64,000 nucleotides of DNA from Lysobacter sp. S4-A87 (GCF_022637455.1 NZ_CP093341.1:3534001-3598000); one strand, 5' to 3'; shown: positions 33,555 to 42,874, counted from the stretch's first letter. The notes: generated by a model not told the origin, from the letters alone. Numbers and translations: made by a program.

Positions 33555-33965
33555 ATGTCCATGCCGCAGATCCGCCCCCGCCGCCTGCTCGATCGCCTCG
33601 GCGCCTTCGGCTCGCTGCTGTGCGCGATCCACTGCGCGCTGCTGCCGGTGCTGATCGCGACGCTGCCGTCGCTGGGCGTTGCCAGCTGGCTGGGCAGCAG
33701 CTTCGAGGCCGGCTTCGTGCTCTTCGCCACCGGCCTGGGGCTCTTCAGCACCCTGTGGGGCTATCGCCGCCACCGTGGCCTGCGTGCGCTGTCGCTGGTC
33801 GTGCCCGGCCTTCTGCTGCTGTGGCTGGGCGTGCTGTTCCGCCCCCTGCATGAAAGCCTGATCCCGCACGCAATCACGATGACCCTCGGCGGCACGCTGG
33901 TCGGGCTGGGGCACCTGGCGAACCTGCGCCTGGGGCATGTGCACGATGCGACCTGCGTGCATTGA
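33555..33965 (+). CDS. MerC-domain membrane protein
   Basis: A 136-residue inner-membrane protein with four hydrophobic segments and a MerC domain. The signature CAIHCALLP near the start has two cysteines (23 and 27) inside the first helix, as in the mercury transporter MerC. The C-terminus ends in a His/Cys-rich tail (LGHVHDATCVH). With a Zur box in front and a ZnuD-like receptor opposite, a role in zinc uptake or sensing is more likely than mercury transport; no merA, merR or merP is present. Start at the ATG 33555 with CGGAAG upstream; ATG 33561 is an alternative. Confidence 0.88.
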   Translation: MSMPQIRPRRLLDRLGAFGSLLCAIHCALLPVLIATLPSLGVASWLGSSFEAGFVLFATGLGLFSTLWGYRRHRGLRALSLVVPGLLLLWLGVLFRPLHESLIPHAITMTLGGTLVGLGHLANLRLGHVHDATCVH

Positions 33966-34074
33966 CCTCATTGCTGCGCATTGAGGTCCATCCCAGAATT
34001 TGCGCCGCAAATTCCGGGCCCAGGCTCCTTCCTGCCAATCCCTGCCCCTGGGGGCGCCCCCTTACCAAGGGGGC
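33964..34074. repeat. Three inverted repeats after the MerC gene
   Basis: In order: GACCTCA/TGAGGTC just after the stop codon, GAATTTGCG-C-CGCAAATTC (perfect 9-1-9 at 33996-34014), and GCCCCCTT-ACC-AAGGGGGC (perfect 8-3-8 at 34056-34074). They occupy the MerC-bTHX spacer. The first may terminate transcription. The rest of the spacer to 34259 shows only an AT-rich TATAAC near 34210, a possible bTHX promoter. Confidence 0.6.
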
Positions 34075-34259
34075 TCTGATCCTGTTGCGCTTGCTTTGGC
34101 CGCCAAGCTGGTTGGCCGGGATGTGGGCTTAGGGGCATTGCGGGGCGGTGGGTCAGGAGGATGGGGTCTGGGGGCGGGCGCGTGATAGACTTTGCGGCCG
34201 CGCATTCTTATAACGCCGCACCCTACGTGCGGATTTTTGACAGTTCCAGGAGCACGACC

Positions 34260-34454
34260 ATGGGTAAGGGCGACCGCAAGACCGCCAAAGGCAAGCGCTA
34301 CAACTCCAGCTACGGCAACGCCCGCAGCAGCTCGACCGTGACCAAGGCCACCGGCAATGCCGCTGCGCCGGTCGCCAAGAAGGCGACCAAGACCGTGGCC
34401 AAGGCCCCGGCTGTCAAGAAGGCTCCGGCCAAGAAGACCGCTTCCAAGGAATAA
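34260..34454 (+). CDS. 30S ribosomal protein bTHX with extended Lys/Ala tail
   Basis: A 64-residue basic protein. The start MGKGDRKTAKGKRYNSSYGN matches the bTHX (Thx) family, a small peptide in the 30S head first seen in Thermus, where the mature peptide is about 26 residues. Here residues 27-64 add a tail made almost only of Ala, Lys, Pro, Thr and Val with KKA/AKK repeats, which resembles a histone H1-like DNA- or RNA-binding tail. CAGGAG precedes the ATG by seven bases. A strong terminator follows directly, so it is monocistronic. Confidence 0.8.
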   Translation: MGKGDRKTAKGKRYNSSYGNARSSSTVTKATGNAAAPVAKKATKTVAKAPAVKKAPAKKTASKE

Positions 34455-34476
34455 GCGCCCCGGCGCTGTTCCGAAC

Positions 34477-34506
34477 AAAAAAGCCCCGCTTCGGCGGGGC
34501 TTTTTT
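34477..34506 (+). terminator. Strong rho-independent terminator of bTHX gene
   Basis: AAAAAAGCCCCGC-TTCG-GCGGGGCTTTTTT is a GC stem closed by a UUCG tetraloop and flanked by A and T tracts, beginning 22 bp after the stop codon. Confidence 0.95.
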
Positions 34507-34570
34507 GTTGCATGCAGATAGACCGTTCTTACCTTGGCTTCGGACGCAGACCGCGCCTCAACGTGACAGA

Positions 34571-34685
34571 GCGTTGTCCGCAGGGCCGGGGATTGCGGAG
34601 CAGCGGGACATGGATGTCCCGCGTCCCGCATAAAGACAGGATGTCGTCTGCGGGACGGAGCAATCCCCGGCCCTGCGGACAACGC
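34571..34685. repeat. Three-way-junction repeat, copy 1
   Basis: Perfect 26-bp terminal arms (34571-34596 and 34660-34685) enclose two inner hairpins. Hairpin A is GCGGGACA-TGGA-TGTCCCGC at 34603-34622. Hairpin B has GTCCCGCA/TGCGGGAC arms at 34623-34656 around GACAGGATGTC. It has the same plan as 61990-62105, with different paired bases. It lies between the bTHX and M19 dipeptidase genes. Confidence 0.85.
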
Positions 34686-34723
34686 CCCTCCGCAGCCAGC
34701 GCTTCAAAGCGCTTCAAAACCCG

Positions 34724-35923
34724 TCAACGCGCCGTCGCAGCCTTCTCGACAGCCGTCCACACCCGCAGCAGGTTGCCGCCCAGGATCTTGTGGATGTCCG
34801 CATCGGAGTGGCCGCGTGCCTGCAGTCCCGCGACCAGGTTGGGATAGTCGGCGACCGACTTCAGCTCCACCGGCAGATTGCCGCTGACACCGTCGAAGTC
34901 CGAACCGATGCCGACATGGTCGATGCCGATCAGCTTGACCGCATAGTCGATCTGGTCGAGCACCGCATCGATATGCGTGACCGGCATCGGGTGCGCATCC
35001 TTCCACGCCTTCTCGAAATCGTCCTTGGACCGCGCCGGCTTGCCAGCAGCCACCAGCGCCGCATTCTCGCGATCGAAGTCCGCCTCGGCCTGGAACGACG
35101 CCTGCAGATCCGAGGCCGCCTTCGCATCGATGAAGCCCGTGCCGAACACCAGCTGCACCACACCACCCTCGGCCGCAACTGCCTTGGCCAGCTCATCGCT
35201 GATGTTGCGCTCGAAACCCGGCGTGAAATGGCGCATGCCCGAATGGCTCGCAATCACCGGCACATCGGTCACCGCCAGCACGTCGCGGATCGAATCGTCC
35301 GACAGGTGCGACACATCGACCATGATGCCCAGGCGATTCATCTCGGCGACGACCTTCTCACCGAACGGACTCAGCCCACCCCACTTCTTCTGCAGCGCAT
35401 AGGACGAATCGCTGATGCGATTGTTGGCGCTGTGGGCCAGGGTGATGTAACGCACGCCGCGCCTGTGGAACGCCGCGAGCTGGGAAAGATCGGCGCCGAT
35501 CGGCGCACCATTCTCCATGCCCAGCGCCAGCAGCACCTTGCCACCACTGCGCAGGCGCGCCACGTCGGCCGGCGAAGTCACCTTGGCGAACTTGTCCGGA
35601 TGCCGGCCGATCATCGCCTCGACCGCATCGATCTGCGTGTTGGCGATCTGCCACGCCGTGCCGGCGTCATCCTCGTCGGGCGAGGTGTAGATCGACATGA
35701 AGCCGATATCGAGCCCGCCCTGGCGCGCACGCGGATAGTCGAACTCCTTCTTGGGCGTCGCCACCCCCAGATCGTCCCAGTGCGACATCAACTCGCCGGG
35801 CGCGTCGATGTGCGTGTCGACGATGATGGCCTCCTGGGCCAGTCGATTCGCAGCCTCGCTGGCGGCCGATGCGGGCGCGGCGGCCATGGAAAGAGTCAGG
35901 CCGAAGACGAACGGAAGACGCAT
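34724..35923 (-). CDS. Secreted membrane-dipeptidase-type peptidase, family M19
   Basis: A 399-residue exported zinc dipeptidase of the renal dipeptidase family. The signal peptide ends near AASAASEA. Metal ligands are visible: VDTHIDAPGEL (HxD), the bridging Glu in LALGMENGAPI, and histidines in VDVSHLSDDS and VIASHSGMRHFTP. An Asp is in HVGIGSDFDGV. These enzymes cleave dipeptides, including some with D-residues. That fits the two S46 dipeptidyl-peptidases in the window, which would supply its substrates in the periplasm. No close operon partner; hutI lies 64 bp upstream on the same strand. Confidence 0.93.
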   Translation of the reverse strand: MRLPFVFGLTLSMAAAPASAASEAANRLAQEAIIVDTHIDAPGELMSHWDDLGVATPKKEFDYPRARQGGLDIGFMSIYTSPDEDDAGTAWQIANTQIDAVEAMIGRHPDKFAKVTSPADVARLRSGGKVLLALGMENGAPIGADLSQLAAFHRRGVRYITLAHSANNRISDSSYALQKKWGGLSPFGEKVVAEMNRLGIMVDVSHLSDDSIRDVLAVTDVPVIASHSGMRHFTPGFERNISDELAKAVAAEGGVVQLVFGTGFIDAKAASDLQASFQAEADFDRENAALVAAGKPARSKDDFEKAWKDAHPMPVTHIDAVLDQIDYAVKLIGIDHVGIGSDFDGVSGNLPVELKSVADYPNLVAGLQARGHSDADIHKILGGNLLRVWTAVEKAATAR

Positions 35924-35987
35924 GCTTTATCCCCAAAGTGAGCGTGCAGGAGCGAATGGACGAAGCCACCCGCATTGAAGTCGGTGT

Positions 35988-37214
35988 TCAGATGACGCGG
36001 TGTCCGCCGGCATAGACCGCCTGTGCCAGGCGGCCGCCGAGCCAGTAGCACAGGTCGGCGGGATGGTTGATGTTCCAAAGGGTGAAGTCCGCCCGCGTTC
36101 CCACGCGCAGCACGCCGCGGTCGTGCAGTCCGAGCGCACGGGCGGCGTGGACGGTGGTGCCGCGCAGTGCTTCTTCCGGGGTCAGGCGGAAGTGCGTGCA
36201 GGAAAGCTGCATCGCCTGCCGCAGCGATTGCAGCGGCGACGTGCCCGGATTGCAGTCGGTGGCCACCGCCATCGCCACGCCGTGTTCGCGGAACGCGTCC
36301 AGCGGTGGCAGGCGGGTTTCGCGCAGCACATGGAACGCGCCGGGCAACAGCACCGCGACCGTCCCGTGGGCGGCCATCGCGCGCACGCTGTCGAGGCTGG
36401 TGTGTTCGACGTGGTCGGCGGAGAGTCCGTCGAACGATGCCGCCAGCGCGGCACCGCCCAGGTCGCTGAGCTGGTCGGCATGCAGCTTGACCGGCAGCCC
36501 GAGCGAACGCGCCGCCTGGAACAGCTTGCGCGTCTGCGCCGGACTGAAACCGATGCCCTCGCAGAACGCATCGACCGCATCGACCAGGCCGTCCTGGTGC
36601 AGGCGCGGGAGCCATTCGATCGCTGCATCGATGTAGTCGTCGCTGCGGCCGGCGTACTCGGGCGGCAATGCGTGCGCGGCGAGATAAGTGGTGCGGACGC
36701 CGATGCCGAGCTGGTCGAGCCGGCGCGCGACACGCAGCATCTTGCGCTCGTTCTCGAAGTCCAGGCCGTAGCCGGACTTGATCTCCAGCGTGGTCACGCC
36801 GTCGGTGATCAGCGCGTGTGCGCGCGGCAGCGACTGCCGCAGCAGCTCGCTCTCGTCGGCGGCGCGGGTGGCGGCGACGGTGGACAGGATGCCGCCGCCG
36901 GCACGGGCGATGTCCTCGTAGCTGGCGCCCTTCAGGCGCAGCTCGAATTCGCGTGCGCGATCGCCGGCGAACACCAGGTGGGTGTGGCAGTCGACCAGGC
37001 CGGGCGTGATCCAGCCCTTGCCTTCGATCACTTCGCGGGCAAGGCGTTGCGGTGCGTCAGGCAGGTCGCTGCGGGCGCCGACGAAGGTCAGCAGGTCGTC
37101 CTTCCAGGCAAGCGCGCCGTCGACGATTTCGGCGTAGCCCTCGGGCGCGTCCAGCGTGGCCAAGGAAACGCCGAGGACGATGCCGTCCCAGGCCGGATGG
37201 GTGCTTGCGGTCAT
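35988..37214 (-). CDS. hutI: Imidazolonepropionase
   Basis: A 408-residue amidohydrolase that opens imidazolonepropionate to N-formimidoyl-L-glutamate, the third step of histidine breakdown. The metal motif is [67 protein letters not shown] and [15 protein letters not shown] are family signatures. The ATG at 37214 begins the protein, and the frame upstream is antisense to hutF. It is divergent from hutF with an 87-bp spacer, so the product of HutI is passed to HutF from a shared promoter region. Confidence 0.95.
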   Translation of the reverse strand: MTASTHPAWDGIVLGVSLATLDAPEGYAEIVDGALAWKDDLLTFVGARSDLPDAPQRLAREVIEGKGWITPGLVDCHTHLVFAGDRAREFELRLKGASYEDIARAGGGILSTVAATRAADESELLRQSLPRAHALITDGVTTLEIKSGYGLDFENERKMLRVARRLDQLGIGVRTTYLAAHALPPEYAGRSDDYIDAAIEWLPRLHQDGLVDAVDAFCEGIGFSPAQTRKLFQAARSLGLPVKLHADQLSDLGGAALAASFDGLSADHVEHTSLDSVRAMAAHGTVAVLLPGAFHVLRETRLPPLDAFREHGVAMAVATDCNPGTSPLQSLRQAMQLSCTHFRLTPEEALRGTTVHAARALGLHDRGVLRVGTRADFTLWNINHPADLCYWLGGRLAQAVYAGGHRVI

Positions 37215-37301
37215 GCTGGCGATTCTAGCCACGTTTGCGCGAAGGCAGGGGTGGCCGGCAACGATTCGCCAAGGCCGGCCTGGCGGGCGACAATCGGCGC
37301 C

Positions 37302-38648
37302 ATGAAGACACTCGACGCCGCGATGCTGTGGACCCCGGATGGCTGGCAGGCCGATGCCGGATTCGACATCGACGACCAGGGCCGCATCGCCGCGGTCGAC
37401 GTCGCCGAACCGACCGCCAGCGCCAGCTGGATCGTGCCCGGTATCGCCAACCTGCACTCGCATGCGTTCCAGCGGGCGATGGCGGGGCTGGCCGAGCGCC
37501 AGACCAACCCCGAGGACTCGTTCTGGACCTGGCGCGAGACCATGTACCGGTTTGCCGCGCGCTTCAGCCCGGAGCTGTTGCAGGCCGTCGCCGCGCAGCT
37601 CTACACCGAGATGCTGGAAGCCGGCTACACGACGGTCTGCGAGTTCCACTATCTGCACCACGCGCCGGACGGCCGGCCGTATGCGGACCCGGCGGCGATG
37701 TCGCGCGCGCTGATCGCCGCCGCGCGCGAAACCGGCATCCGCCTGACCCTGCTGCCGGTGCTGTACATGACCGGCGGCTTCGACGGTCGCCCCCTGGGCG
37801 ATCGCCAGCGCCGCTTCGGCCACGACCTCGACGCCTACCTGCAGCTGATCGACACGCTGTGCGCGGAAGCGGGGCCGGACCTGCACATCGGTTGCGCATT
37901 GCACAGCCTGCGCGCGGTGCCCGCCGATGCGATGGCGGCGGTGCTCACCGCGTTGCCGCCGGCAATGCCGGTGCACATCCACATCGCCGAACAGGTCGGC
38001 GAAGTGCAGGACTGCCTGGCGATCCGCAACGCACGACCGGTCGAATGGTTGCTGGACAACGCCGCCGTCGACGCACGCTGGACCCTGGTCCATGCCACCC
38101 ACCTGACCGCAGCCGAGGTGCAGGGCATCGCCCGCAGCGGCGCCACCGTGGCAATCTGCCCGACCACCGAGGCCAACCTCGGCGACGGCCTGTTCCCGCT
38201 GCGCGACTTTCTCGCCGCGGGTGGGCGCTGGGGCATCGGTTCGGATTCGCACATCTCGGTGTCGCCGGTCGAGGAGTTGCGCTGGCTCGAGTATGGCCAG
38301 CGCCTGGTCACGCGCCATCGCAACATCGCCGTGCGGGCGACCTCGCCCAGCGTCGGCGAGACATTGCTGCAGGACGTTTCCGCAAGCGCGCGCCGGTCCA
38401 CCGGGCATGCCACCGGTCGCCTCGCCGTCGGCGAGTTCGCCGATGCAGTGGTGCTCGACACCGATGCAGCGCAGTTGTTCGGGTTGTCGGCCGCCGATGC
38501 AATCGACCGCTGGATCTTCAGCGGCAACTGCAATCTCGTGCGCGACGTGCATGTCGGCGGAAGGCGCGTGGTCGAAGGCGGACATCACCTGCAGCGCGCC
38601 GCGATCGCCGCCCGCTACCGTGCGGCGATGTCGCAGTTGATGGCCTGA
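37302..38648 (+). CDS. hutF: Formimidoylglutamate deiminase
   Basis: A 448-residue amidohydrolase that converts N-formimidoyl-glutamate to N-formyl-glutamate, the five-step variant of histidine degradation used by Pseudomonas and xanthomonads. The metal motif is [57 protein letters not shown] and [20 protein letters not shown] are as expected. The final HutG (formylglutamase) and hutH are not in the window. It is divergent from hutI. No HutC operator could be recognised by eye in the spacer. Confidence 0.95.
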   Translation: MKTLDAAMLWTPDGWQADAGFDIDDQGRIAAVDVAEPTASASWIVPGIANLHSHAFQRAMAGLAERQTNPEDSFWTWRETMYRFAARFSPELLQAVAAQLYTEMLEAGYTTVCEFHYLHHAPDGRPYADPAAMSRALIAAARETGIRLTLLPVLYMTGGFDGRPLGDRQRRFGHDLDAYLQLIDTLCAEAGPDLHIGCALHSLRAVPADAMAAVLTALPPAMPVHIHIAEQVGEVQDCLAIRNARPVEWLLDNAAVDARWTLVHATHLTAAEVQGIARSGATVAICPTTEANLGDGLFPLRDFLAAGGRWGIGSDSHISVSPVEELRWLEYGQRLVTRHRNIAVRATSPSVGETLLQDVSASARRSTGHATGRLAVGEFADAVVLDTDAAQLFGLSAADAIDRWIFSGNCNLVRDVHVGGRRVVEGGHHLQRAAIAARYRAAMSQLMA

Positions 38649-38684
38649 GTCGCCTACTGCCAGCGGGGCGCGGCAAGCCCGCGC

Positions 38685-39194
38685 CTACCCGCAGGCGCTG
38701 AAAAGATCCGTGCTGCCGGGCAGGGCGCCTTCCATCTGCAGCAGGAACTGCTTGGTCGGCAGGCCGCCGCCGAACCCGGTCAGGCTGCCGTCGCTGCCGA
38801 TCACGCGATGGCAGGGCAGCACCAGCGGCAATGGGTTGCGGCCATTGGCCGCGCCCACGGCACGCACCGCTGCAGGTTTGCCGACGCGCTGGGCCAGCTG
38901 CGCATAGCTGATGGTTTCGCCGTAGGGGATCGCCGCCAGCGTGTGCCAGACCTCGCATTGGAACGGCGTGCCGCGCGGCGCCAACGGCAGCTCGAACTGG
39001 CGGCGATCGCCGGCGAAATACTCGTCGAGCTGACGCCGGGCAGCGCGAAGCAACGCGTGGTCGCCTTCGCGCCAGTCGTCGCCGCGCGGCATCGGATGCC
39101 GCGGCGTGTGGAACTCGATCAGGTGCAGGCCGTCCTCGCTGACTGCCAGCAGCAGCGGACCGACCGGGCTGTCGATGGTGGTATGCGTGATCAC
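38685..39194 (-). CDS. ogt: Methylated-DNA--protein-cysteine methyltransferase
   Basis: A 169-residue suicide DNA-repair protein that takes alkyl groups from O6-alkylguanine. The active-site motif is PLVLPCHRVIGSDGSLTGFG with acceptor Cys128. YGETISYAQLAQRVGKPAAV is the helix-turn-helix. The start is GTG at 39194, which overlaps the stop of the upstream ada-alkA fusion as GTGA. No later ATG keeps the N-terminal domain. The overlap shows translational coupling, so both repair activities are made together in the adaptive response to alkylation. Confidence 0.94.
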   Translation of the reverse strand: MITHTTIDSPVGPLLLAVSEDGLHLIEFHTPRHPMPRGDDWREGDHALLRAARRQLDEYFAGDRRQFELPLAPRGTPFQCEVWHTLAAIPYGETISYAQLAQRVGKPAAVRAVGAANGRNPLPLVLPCHRVIGSDGSLTGFGGGLPTKQFLLQMEGALPGSTDLFSACG

Positions 39195-40768
39195 GTCGTT
39201 GCACTCGCTGCAGCCGTGCTGCGGCGCCTGGTCGCGGCGGCCTTGCGCGCGGGCTTCTGTGCCGGCCCGGTCGTGGCCGGCAGCGGCTGCGACATCGTGT
39301 CGCGCCACAGGTGGATCACCGCATAGCCGCGCCACGGCCGCCATGGTTGCGATGCCGCGGTCAGTGCTTTCGCGCTCAGGCGCGAGCCGTCGGCGGGAAC
39401 CGCGCGCTGCAGGACCAGGTCCTCGGCGGGAAATGCATCGGGATGGCCAAGCGCGCGCAGTGCGATGTACTGCGCGGTCCATGGGCCAATGCCCGGCAAT
39501 GCCACCCAGCGGGCAGTGAAGTCATCGAGGGTTCGCTCGGCGCGGAAATCGACACGTCCGTCCAGCAGGGCGCGTGCGACGGTTCGCACCGTTTCGGCGC
39601 GCGCGCGGGTCATGCCGATCGCGGTGAGGTCGGCCTCGGCCAGGGCCTGTGGTGTCGGGAACAGGTGCTCCAGTCCGGGCGCGAACGGGTGCGGCAGCGT
39701 TTGTCCGAAGCGCTGCGCGAGGCGCGCGGCGACGGTGCGTGCGGCCGCGACACTGACCTGCTGGCCGATGATCGCGCGCACGGCGATCTCGAAGCCGTCC
39801 CAGCCGCTGGGCAGGCGAAGCCCCGGGCGCTTTGCCAGCAGCGGTGCCAGGCGTGCGTCGCCAGACAATGCCGCTGCAATCGCCTGCGGATCGGCGTCGA
39901 GGTCGAACATGCGGCGCAGCCGCTGGACGATCTCGAGCAATCGCGCCGGCGCCGGCCCGTGCAGTTCCAGCTTCAGTGCATGCTCGCCGCCGGGCCACGC
40001 GCTCACGCGCAACCAGCCGGCCTGTTCGATCGGGCCGATCACGCGTGAATAGCTGTGCGCGTCGACGACTTCGACACCGGGCAGGGCGCGTCCGCGGAGG
40101 AAGTCGAGCATCGCCTCGAAGTCGTAGGGCGGGCGATAGCCAAGCCGCAAGGTCAGCGCCTGGCTGCGGTCGTGGCGCTCATGCTCGCGCTGTTTGCGCA
40201 GATCGCGCGGCGCCATGCGGTAGGCAGCGCGGAAAGCGTCGTTGAAGCGGCGCAGGCTGCCGAATCCCGACGCCAGCGCGACCTCGGTGATCGGCAGCGT
40301 GGTCTCGGTCAACAACTGCTTGGCGAACAGCAGCCGGCGGGTGCCGTGCACGCCGATCGGCGCCACGCCGACGCGTTCGACGAACAGCCGCCGCAGTTGC
40401 CGTTCGCCCAGGCCCACGCGCGCGGCCAGCGCCGACAGTGGTTGCTCGGCCAGCGCGCCGTCATCGATCAGTTTGAGCGCGCGCGCCACCGCCGCGTCGC
40501 CGCGTCGCCAGCTGCCGTCGTCGGGCGACAGCTCGGGCCGGCAACGCAGGCACGGGCGGAAGCCGGCGGCTTCGGCGGCCGCGGCATGGCGGTAGTAGGC
40601 GACCTTCTTCGCCATCGGCGCGGGGCAGACCGGGCGGCAGTAGATTCGCGTGCTCGGCACCGCGGTGAAGAACAGACCGTCGAAGCGCGGGTCGCGACTC
40701 TTGCGGGCCTGCTCGCAGACCTGCCAGTCGGGAAGAGTGTCGGAATGGGTGGGGGACAGGGTCGACAT
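39191..40768 (-). CDS. Ada-AlkA fusion: methyl-phosphotriester sensor, AraC activator and 3-methyladenine glycosylase
   Basis: A 525-residue three-part protein. Residues about 15-85 are the Ada zinc domain with Cys44, Cys48, Cys73 and Cys76 (YCRPVCPAP, FRPCLRCRPE); the first Cys would accept methyl groups from phosphotriesters. An AraC-type helix-turn-helix follows (about 90-190; SALAARVGLGERQLRRLFVE, ITEVALASGFGSLRRFNDAF). The C-terminal half is AlkA, with an AlkA_N beta domain and an HhH-GPD glycosylase (GFEIAVRAIIGQQVSVAAAR; LPGIGPWTAQYIALRAL, then PDAFPAEDLVL with catalytic Asp). The Ala/Lys tail is basic. It senses methylation, activates its operon and excises alkylated bases. Ogt is coupled downstream. 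Confidence 0.93.
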   Translation of the reverse strand: MSTLSPTHSDTLPDWQVCEQARKSRDPRFDGLFFTAVPSTRIYCRPVCPAPMAKKVAYYRHAAAAEAAGFRPCLRCRPELSPDDGSWRRGDAAVARALKLIDDGALAEQPLSALAARVGLGERQLRRLFVERVGVAPIGVHGTRRLLFAKQLLTETTLPITEVALASGFGSLRRFNDAFRAAYRMAPRDLRKQREHERHDRSQALTLRLGYRPPYDFEAMLDFLRGRALPGVEVVDAHSYSRVIGPIEQAGWLRVSAWPGGEHALKLELHGPAPARLLEIVQRLRRMFDLDADPQAIAAALSGDARLAPLLAKRPGLRLPSGWDGFEIAVRAIIGQQVSVAAARTVAARLAQRFGQTLPHPFAPGLEHLFPTPQALAEADLTAIGMTRARAETVRTVARALLDGRVDFRAERTLDDFTARWVALPGIGPWTAQYIALRALGHPDAFPAEDLVLQRAVPADGSRLSAKALTAASQPWRPWRGYAVIHLWRDTMSQPLPATTGPAQKPARKAAATRRRSTAAASATT

Positions 40769-40868
40769 GGGTGCAGGCTAGCACCGTCGATCGGCATCGA
40801 CTGGCCGGATTCGGACATCGACGTGGAAGCAGTCGCGGCCGTTTGTCCGGCCGCGACATCAGGCGCAT

Positions 40869-42152
40869 TCAGCGCGCCTGGTCGACGCGCAATGCCGGCA
40901 GCAGGCCCGCCGGATCGCCATCGTTGGGCGCCGGCGCAATCCCCAGCAGCCGGGTCAGCAGCGGATAGACATCGACGTTGTCGAACGACGGCAACAGCGC
41001 GCCGCGGCGGAACGACGGCCCGCGGGCGAGGAAGATCGCGCGCATCGACGGCAGCGCAGGGTCGAAGCCATGCGAGCCACGGGTGACGCCTGCAGGACGC
41101 TGTGCCACCTTCTCGCGCGGCAGGGCGTCCCAGCCTTCGTGCATCTGGCAGACGATCGCCGGCACGCGCGGATTGCTGCCGTAGTGCCAGCGTCCGGGCA
41201 GTTCTTCCTTGCGCCAGCAATCGTATTGCGTGTGCGCGCCGAGCAGGCGCTTCTCGACGATTTCCTTGCGGCCGCGCTTCGGAGCGACGCCGATCGACTG
41301 ACCGACCGACACGACGGTGGCGTCCTCGGGCGCGACCATGTCCTCCACGGCGATGACATGGCCGGGGCCGACGTTGGCCATGCCGTGGTCGGAGACGATG
41401 ATCAGGTTGATGCGATCGAGCTGGCCGCGCGCTTGGAGACGATCGAGCAGGCGACCGATCGCGGCATCGAGTTCGATGATGGCCTGGCGCACCTGCGGCG
41501 AATCCGGGCCATGGTCGTGCCCGGCGAGGTCGAGCTGGTCGAAGTAGAGCGTGGCCAGTTGCGGTCGGGTCGATGCCGGTTCGTCCAGCCACGCCAGGAT
41601 CTGGTCGACGCGGGCATCGGCGCCGACGCCCTTGTCGAACGGCATCCAGCGTTGCGGACGGCGCCCCTGGATCGGCGCTTCGCTGCCAGGCCAGAACATC
41701 GTCGCGGACCGCAGCCCGGCCTTGTCCGCGCCGACCCAGATCGGCTCTCCGCCCCACCACTGCGGGGTGCCGACGGCGGCCCGGTCGGACAGCCGGAACG
41801 TGCCCAGGCCGTCATCCCACATGCTGTTGTGGACGATGCCATGGTGGTCCGGGCGCAACCCGGTGACGAGCGTGTAGTGGTTGGGGAACGTGAGCGACGG
41901 GTAGGACGGATTCATCCATTCGGCGCGCACGCCCTGCGTGGCGATGCGTGCCAGGTTGGGCGTGATGCCCAGGTCGAGGTAGTCGGCGCGGAAGCCGTCG
42001 ATGGACACCAGCAGCAGGCTGTCGGCGTGTGCGGACGACGCCGGCGCGGAAGCGCCCGGGCGTTCGCGCGGCGGGGCGGTGGAGGTGCAGCCGACGAGGG
42101 CCGAAGCGAGGGCGAGGCAGGCGGCCGCGGCCGCGGAACGTATCGATGGCAT
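40869..42152 (-). CDS. Nucleotide pyrophosphatase/phosphodiesterase-type lipoprotein
   Basis: A 427-residue alkaline-phosphatase-superfamily enzyme of the ectonucleotide pyrophosphatase (NPP) group, studied structurally in Xanthomonas. A lipobox (ALVGC) shows it is a lipoprotein. Zinc and nucleophile sites are VSIDGFRADYL (Asp), NPSYPSLTFPNHYTLVTGLR (nucleophile Thr in SLTFPNH), YFDQLDLAGHDHGPDS (Asp, His), VSDHGMANVGPGHV, and GSHGFDPALPSM. It would hydrolyse nucleotide phosphodiester or pyrophosphate bonds at the cell surface for phosphate or nucleoside supply. It is oriented like the ada-alkA gene, with a 100-bp gap. Confidence 0.92.
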   Translation of the reverse strand: MPSIRSAAAAACLALASALVGCTSTAPPRERPGASAPASSAHADSLLLVSIDGFRADYLDLGITPNLARIATQGVRAEWMNPSYPSLTFPNHYTLVTGLRPDHHGIVHNSMWDDGLGTFRLSDRAAVGTPQWWGGEPIWVGADKAGLRSATMFWPGSEAPIQGRRPQRWMPFDKGVGADARVDQILAWLDEPASTRPQLATLYFDQLDLAGHDHGPDSPQVRQAIIELDAAIGRLLDRLQARGQLDRINLIIVSDHGMANVGPGHVIAVEDMVAPEDATVVSVGQSIGVAPKRGRKEIVEKRLLGAHTQYDCWRKEELPGRWHYGSNPRVPAIVCQMHEGWDALPREKVAQRPAGVTRGSHGFDPALPSMRAIFLARGPSFRRGALLPSFDNVDVYPLLTRLLGIAPAPNDGDPAGLLPALRVDQAR

Positions 42153-42250
42153 CGGGCGATCATAGCCAGCCTGTGTTGCGGCATGACTTTAGTCGCTGGT
42201 CGCCGGCGCCGACCTTGCCGATAGTGGCGCCTCGCCCGAGGAGCGTCGTC

Positions 42251-42874
42251 ATGAAGCCACATGCAGGCAGTCGCGCCATCCGTCATGCCATCCGTCATGC
42301 AGGTCGTCGTCGTGCAGGCATGGCCCTGCCACTCGTGCGGAGCGCCGTGCTGACTGCCGTGCTCACAGCCGCGACCGCCGCCAGCGCGCAGCAGCCGGGC
42401 AAGCCCGCGCCGGTGGCGCGCATGAGCGCCGAGGAATGCAAGGTCTGGGCGCGTGAGCTGAGCTTTGCCCAGTCGGTGGCCGACCACGATGCCGTCGCCT
42501 TCGCCTCGCACCTGGAAGCGCAGGCGGCGTTCGGTGCCAGCGGTCCGGAACCGACCCGCGGCCGCGACCTGATCGCCCAGCGCTGGGCCGGGATCATCGA
42601 TGGCAAGCGCGTCAAGCTGGCCTGGTACCCGACGCGGACCACGGTAGGCGGCGTCGGCGACATCGCCTGGTCGAGCGGTCCGTCGCTGTTCGAAGACCCG
42701 GACCCCAAGGCGGAGCATCGCTACCGCATCGGCGCCTTCCACTCAGTCTGGCACCGCGGGGCGGACGGCGTCTGGCGGGTGCTGTTCGACGACGGTGTCG
42801 AACCGCGCCCGGTCGGCGAGGCCGAGGCGATCGCCTTCCGCGAAGGCCGCAGGAGCACCTGTCCACAAGGCTGA
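42251..42874 (+). CDS. Exported NTF2-like (DUF4440-type) protein
   Basis: A 207-residue exported protein. After an Arg/His-rich start (RAIRHAIRHAGRRR, from a short DNA repeat) a hydrophobic segment ALPLVRSAVLTAVLTAATAA ends in ASAQQ, a signal-peptidase site. The mature part (ECKVWARELSFAQSVADHDA, FASHLEAQAAFGASGPEPTR, GDIAWSSGPSLFEDP, YRIGAFHSVWHRGADGVWRV) has the pattern of the NTF2-like/DUF4440 fold, a cone-shaped ligand-binding barrel. GAGGAG eight bases upstream supports the ATG at 42251. A start at 42320 would give a conventional signal peptide. Ligand or activity unknown. Confidence 0.78.
   Translation: MKPHAGSRAIRHAIRHAGRRRAGMALPLVRSAVLTAVLTAATAASAQQPGKPAPVARMSAEECKVWARELSFAQSVADHDAVAFASHLEAQAAFGASGPEPTRGRDLIAQRWAGIIDGKRVKLAWYPTRTTVGGVGDIAWSSGPSLFEDPDPKAEHRYRIGAFHSVWHRGADGVWRVLFDDGVEPRPVGEAEAIAFREGRRSTCPQG

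Noticed and set aside
33555-33965. Mercury resistance locus
   Set aside because: Only a MerC-type domain is present, with no merR, merA, merT or merP, and the promoter carries a Zur box.
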